NCBI GenBank assembly: GCA_001769855.1
Contig: MEPP01000006.1
Location: forward strand, 1-64,000
From: Bdellovibrionales bacterium GWA2_49_15
Lineage (GTDB): Bacteria; Bdellovibrionota; Bacteriovoracia; Bacteriovoracales; Bacteriovoracaceae
Direction: 5' to 3'
Length of the DNA stretch: 64,000 nt
This document shows, one piece after another, positions 61,160 through 64,000 of the stretch (position 1 is the first letter of the stretch; each line of letters starts with the position of its first letter). Made by a program: the position numbers and the translations under genes. A model generated the notes under the pieces. It worked only from the letters and a program-made list of their open reading frames with translations. It did not search any database and had not been told where the DNA came from.

Positions 61160-62125
61160 AAAGGTCTTTAAACATACCATTGATTCACAGGTCGATAGTC
61201 CGCAATAATGCGCCGTCTGAGTGCGACACGCCAGCGGGTCTAAAAAGAAAAAGGCATGCTTTTTGTTGTCGTAAGGATGCCACTCCATCGGTGGTTCCGG
61301 TCCAAAGAAGGTCCAGGTTGGGAGCCCGACGGCGACGGCCAGATGCTTGAGTCCTGTATCATTACCAATATAGGCAGAAGATGCGGCAAAGTATTCGGGT
61401 AAATCCTGGAGGGACAAATTTATAATTTCAACCTCGCCAGAGATTTGCAGCGCATGCAGGCGGTTTTTAATCTCCAGATCTGCCGCCGACGTGGAGAGGG
61501 GTATGGCGATCTTGCATGCGGGAAATGTGCGTATCATTTTCTGGGCAAGGGCGACGTAATTTTCTAAGGGCCACATTTTTGTCATCCTGGTGGCCACAAC
61601 CCCAAAGATTAATCGCTGTTTTTTAGGACCTCCTGAAATCTTCAACTGCGGGCAGAAGTCGAGGTAGGAGGGACAAGGTTGTTGTCGATCAGTAAGCAGG
61701 GAAAAAACTCCGTCCAAATCACGCTGAATAACAGGTTTAATGATCCCCTGGTCAAGAATTTTCCCGGGTGCCTTTTGGTGGTGATTATGAAAAGAATAGG
61801 GCACGCCCTTCACGCGACTATAAATTGAAAAAAATTTTTCCGTTCTCCCTGATTGAAACATTTCGTAAATCAATCCAGGGTGAAGCTTGGCAATTTGCTG
61901 CCATGTCTTTATCCAGCCGGTCACATTTTCCAAATCCAACGGTAAAATTTTATCAAACGCCCCGGTGACATTGCGATAGAGCGGGGCGACCCAGGCCGGA
62001 ACGCCATAAATGATTTCACTGGCGGGATATAAAGATTTTAAATATTGAACAGTGCCGAGTCCAATAAGCGAATCCCCTAAAGCACGATACTTTAAAATCA
62101 AGATCCGATCAGGGTGATTTTCCAT
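61109..62125 (-). CDS. Family 9 glycosyltransferase (heptosyltransferase-like)
   Basis: ATG 62125 gives 338 residues; ATG 62164 is the longer in-frame alternative. Beginning DRILILKYRALGDSLIGLG, it has the GT9 N-terminal pattern, and SAYIGNDTGLKHLAVAVGLPTWTFFGP is the heptosyltransferase donor-site signature. Such enzymes add ADP-heptose to the LPS core, at the cytoplasmic face. It converges with the GT-C gene at 59726. Confidence 0.85.
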   Translation of the reverse strand: MENHPDRILILKYRALGDSLIGLGTVQYLKSLYPASEIIYGVPAWVAPLYRNVTGAFDKILPLDLENVTGWIKTWQQIAKLHPGLIYEMFQSGRTEKFFSIYSRVKGVPYSFHNHHQKAPGKILDQGIIKPVIQRDLDGVFSLLTDRQQPCPSYLDFCPQLKISGGPKKQRLIFGVVATRMTKMWPLENYVALAQKMIRTFPACKIAIPLSTSAADLEIKNRLHALQISGEVEIINLSLQDLPEYFAASSAYIGNDTGLKHLAVAVGLPTWTFFGPEPPMEWHPYDNKKHAFFFLDPLACRTQTAHYCGLSTCESMVCLKTFSVDDVLTCVKQLFSSL

Positions 62126-62163
62126 GTGATGACTTATCTGGCCTCGTAGGCCATAATATACCA

Positions 62164-62925
62164 ATGATTAAAATTAGTGGCGTGATTATAGCGTTCAATG
62201 AAGAAAAGCACATAGAACGTTGCATAAACACCCTCAAAAGTCTCTGTGATGAAGTTATTGTGGTGGACTCTTTTTCCACTGATAAAACGCCTGAAATCTG
62301 CCGATCTCTTGGTGTTCAGTTTTATACCCATGCCTTCACTGGACATATCGAACAGAAGAACTATGCCATGAGTTTGGCCAAACACGACTATGTTTTAAGT
62401 CTTGATGCAGATGAGGCCTTGAGTGATGAGTTGCAACGTTCGATCGCCGAGTGCAAAAGTGCCACCCCACATTCCGCCTATAGCTTTAATCGTCTGACCA
62501 ACTACTGCGGCCATTGGGTGCGACACTGCGACTGGTATCCCGATGTTAAAGTGCGTTTATGGCGCAAAGATCTGGGGCATTGGGGGGGTATCAACCCGCA
62601 TGATATTGTCGAGCTGAAGGCCGGGGCCACGACCCGGCACCTCGCCGGAGACCTGCTTCATTACAGCTATGACACAATTTCTTCCCATGTCACTCAAACC
62701 AACAAATTTACCACCATTGCGGCCCAGGCACTCTTTAAGCAAAATCGTCAATCAAGCCTGCTTAAAATTTATACCAGGCCACCTTTAAAATTTTTAAAAG
62801 ATTATTTTTTGCGTTTAGGTTTTCTGGATGGGCATTACGGGTTTATCATCTGCTTCATCAACGCCCTGTCCGCACTCTTAAAATATTCCAAGTTATACGA
62901 ACTCCAACGTAACCGAGAAATATGA
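62164..62925 (+). CDS. Family 2 glycosyltransferase (LPS core type)
   Basis: This 253-residue protein has ISGVIIAFNEEKHIERCI, IVVDSFSTDKT and LSLDADEALSDEL, the last holding the DxD metal motif. HYGFIICFINALSALLKYSKL near the end is characteristic of WaaE/KdtX-type LPS core glucosyltransferases. No membrane helix except a weak hydrophobic tail. It diverges from the heptosyltransferase gene with a shared short promoter region and overlaps the following GT4 gene by 4 nt. Confidence 0.85.
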   Translation: MIKISGVIIAFNEEKHIERCINTLKSLCDEVIVVDSFSTDKTPEICRSLGVQFYTHAFTGHIEQKNYAMSLAKHDYVLSLDADEALSDELQRSIAECKSATPHSAYSFNRLTNYCGHWVRHCDWYPDVKVRLWRKDLGHWGGINPHDIVELKAGATTRHLAGDLLHYSYDTISSHVTQTNKFTTIAAQALFKQNRQSSLLKIYTRPPLKFLKDYFLRLGFLDGHYGFIICFINALSALLKYSKLYELQRNREI

Positions 62926-63896
62926 AGATAGTCTTCCAGCACGACCATCCCCTCCCCATCAAAACTTACGGGGGAACAGAACGAATCATGTTCTGGCACA
63001 TGAAGGAACTCGTTCGCCAAGGCCATCACGTGGTGCTGATCGGGCATCCCAATTCATCCGTTGAAGCTCATGGCATCTCCCACGTTAAAATGGCACGAGA
63101 GGACCACAACAACTGGAAACATCTCGTCCCAAAAGATGCCGATGTTATTCACCTGCAGTACAACCACACTGTGGACCTTCCTATCCCAACCATTAATACC
63201 GTTCATGGCAACGGACAAATGGGCGAATATTTTTCTAAAAACTCCGTTTTTGTTTCCAACTCTCATGCCCGTAATCACGGCTCAGATATTTACATTCATA
63301 ATGCACTGGATTTTTCCGAATACCCTTCCCCCGACCTGACTCGGGAGGGATGGGACAACTTTCTCTTCCTGGCCAAGGCCTCTTGGAAAGTGAAAAATCT
63401 CAAAGGTGCGGTTCACGCCTGTAAAACGGCGAAGAAAAAGCTCCATGTTGCCGGTGGCCGTTACTGGTGGCCTTCACGTTTTGTCACCAGCTATGGTCAG
63501 GTGGGCGGCGAGCAGAAGTTGAAAATAATGAGTCAATGTGACGCCCTCATTTTCCCCGTGCGTTGGCACGAGCCCTTTGGCATCGCGATCATCGAAGCAT
63601 GGGCCATGGGCCTTCCCGTTTTGGCTTCGTGCCACGGCTGTCCGGCCGAAATCATCACACCAGCGGTCGGGGCAGTTTATCGCACGGAAGAAGACCTGAT
63701 TCAGGGACTGAGAGTGAAGCCGGCGGTCTCCCAAGCGGCCCAAATTCGGCAATTTGCTCAGCAAAATTTTGCCATCGCCGGATACACCGAGCGATATCTC
63801 GCTCTCTATAAAAAAATTATTAACGGCGAGCAACTTGGCCAACGTCAACCTTGCTGGGCGCGACCGGAATCGGCACAACATGTTTTACCCTTTTAA
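62922..63896 (+). CDS. Family 4 glycosyltransferase
   Basis: This 324-residue GT-B fold enzyme begins MKIVFQHDHPLPIKTYGGTERI, the acceptor-domain loop of GT4, and has WHEPFGIAIIEAWAMGLPVLA, whose E-x7-E motif binds the nucleotide sugar. It is somewhat shorter than average because the domain linker region is compact. It probably extends the LPS or capsule core together with the preceding GT2 enzyme. Confidence 0.87.
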   Translation: MKIVFQHDHPLPIKTYGGTERIMFWHMKELVRQGHHVVLIGHPNSSVEAHGISHVKMAREDHNNWKHLVPKDADVIHLQYNHTVDLPIPTINTVHGNGQMGEYFSKNSVFVSNSHARNHGSDIYIHNALDFSEYPSPDLTREGWDNFLFLAKASWKVKNLKGAVHACKTAKKKLHVAGGRYWWPSRFVTSYGQVGGEQKLKIMSQCDALIFPVRWHEPFGIAIIEAWAMGLPVLASCHGCPAEIITPAVGAVYRTEEDLIQGLRVKPAVSQAAQIRQFAQQNFAIAGYTERYLALYKKIINGEQLGQRQPCWARPESAQHVLPF

Positions 63897-64000
63897 ATTC
63901 TCGCAAAAATTGCTCATCGCGCTGGTTGTTCTCGCTCTTTCTTTCTTTGTCATTTTTCTGATCTCGATATTTCAGCTTTCTTGGGATTTTGGCGGGAAAC
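63880..64000 (+). CDS. Start of a membrane protein gene, cut by window edge
   Basis: An ATG at 63880 overlaps the end of the GT4 gene and opens a frame to the window edge (40 residues seen). After a short basic start (FKFSQK) comes a hydrophobic helix LLIALVVLALSFFVIFLISI, so the product is probably an inner-membrane or exported protein. No family can be named from this fragment. Confidence 0.5.
   Translation, partial: MFYPFKFSQKLLIALVVLALSFFVIFLISIFQLSWDFGGK

Overview
The window reads as a Gram-negative chromosome. It encodes a heptosyltransferase, dTDP-rhamnose synthesis, several lipoproteins and outer-membrane-type proteins, and a VirB-type secretion system. The core block (rluB-like, scpB, scpA, M50 protease, trmB, dnaG, rpoD, SNF2 helicase) and the many small secreted proteins would fit the Bdellovibrionota/Bacteriovoracia or a similar deltaproteobacterial-grade lineage. 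That placement is inference; there is no rRNA here to confirm it.

Region 1 (1-11.6 kb) is an accessory, defence-island-like stretch. On the minus strand lie a short AbiGi-like protein, a DNA polymerase sliding clamp (DnaN-like) fused in one reading frame to an RCC1 beta-propeller, and a DEDDh 3'-5' exonuclease. Diverging from the exonuclease is a 1156-residue reverse transcriptase with a C-terminal nitrilase domain, the architecture of the antiphage DRT1/UG1 type. A polymerase-like RT, a proofreading-type exonuclease and a clamp-propeller fusion side by side form the most unusual signal in the window. Two lipoproteins and a Sel1-repeat secreted protein follow.

Region 2 (about 11.5-25.5 kb) is an integrative and conjugative element or a relic of one. 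It starts with a regulatory segment of interlocking inverted repeats. A tightly overlapping operon follows: zinc-ribbon protein, small protein, large lipoprotein, then VirB2-, VirB3-, VirB4-, VirB5-, VirB6-, VirB8-, VirB9- and VirB10-like proteins, a lipoprotein, the VirD4/TraD-type coupling ATPase and a replication-relaxation-like protein. Next come a nested inverted repeat with a perfect 23-bp stem (candidate oriT), a small basic protein, an SSB, an excisionase-like HTH protein and a tyrosine integrase. The integrase ends beside an initiator tRNA-fMet gene, the probable insertion site. No second att copy was found, so the left border is unresolved and Region 1 may be cargo of the same element.

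Region 3 (25.5-43.7 kb) is core genome: initiator tRNA with its own promoter and terminator, FetAB-type transporter, small secreted proteins, RluB-type pseudouridine synthase, ScpB and ScpA (condensin kleisin complex), an M50 protease, a Nudix hydrolase, two exported proteins, TrmB, DnaG, RpoD and a SWIM/SNF2 helicase.

Region 4 (43.7-64 kb) is a surface polysaccharide/LPS cluster. It holds two GT22-type and several other GT-C membrane glycosyltransferases, two radical SAM proteins, methyltransferases, GT2, GT4 and GT9 transferases, and a complete rmlC-rmlD-rmlA-rmlB set whose genes overlap by 4 nt. The last gene runs off the window edge.
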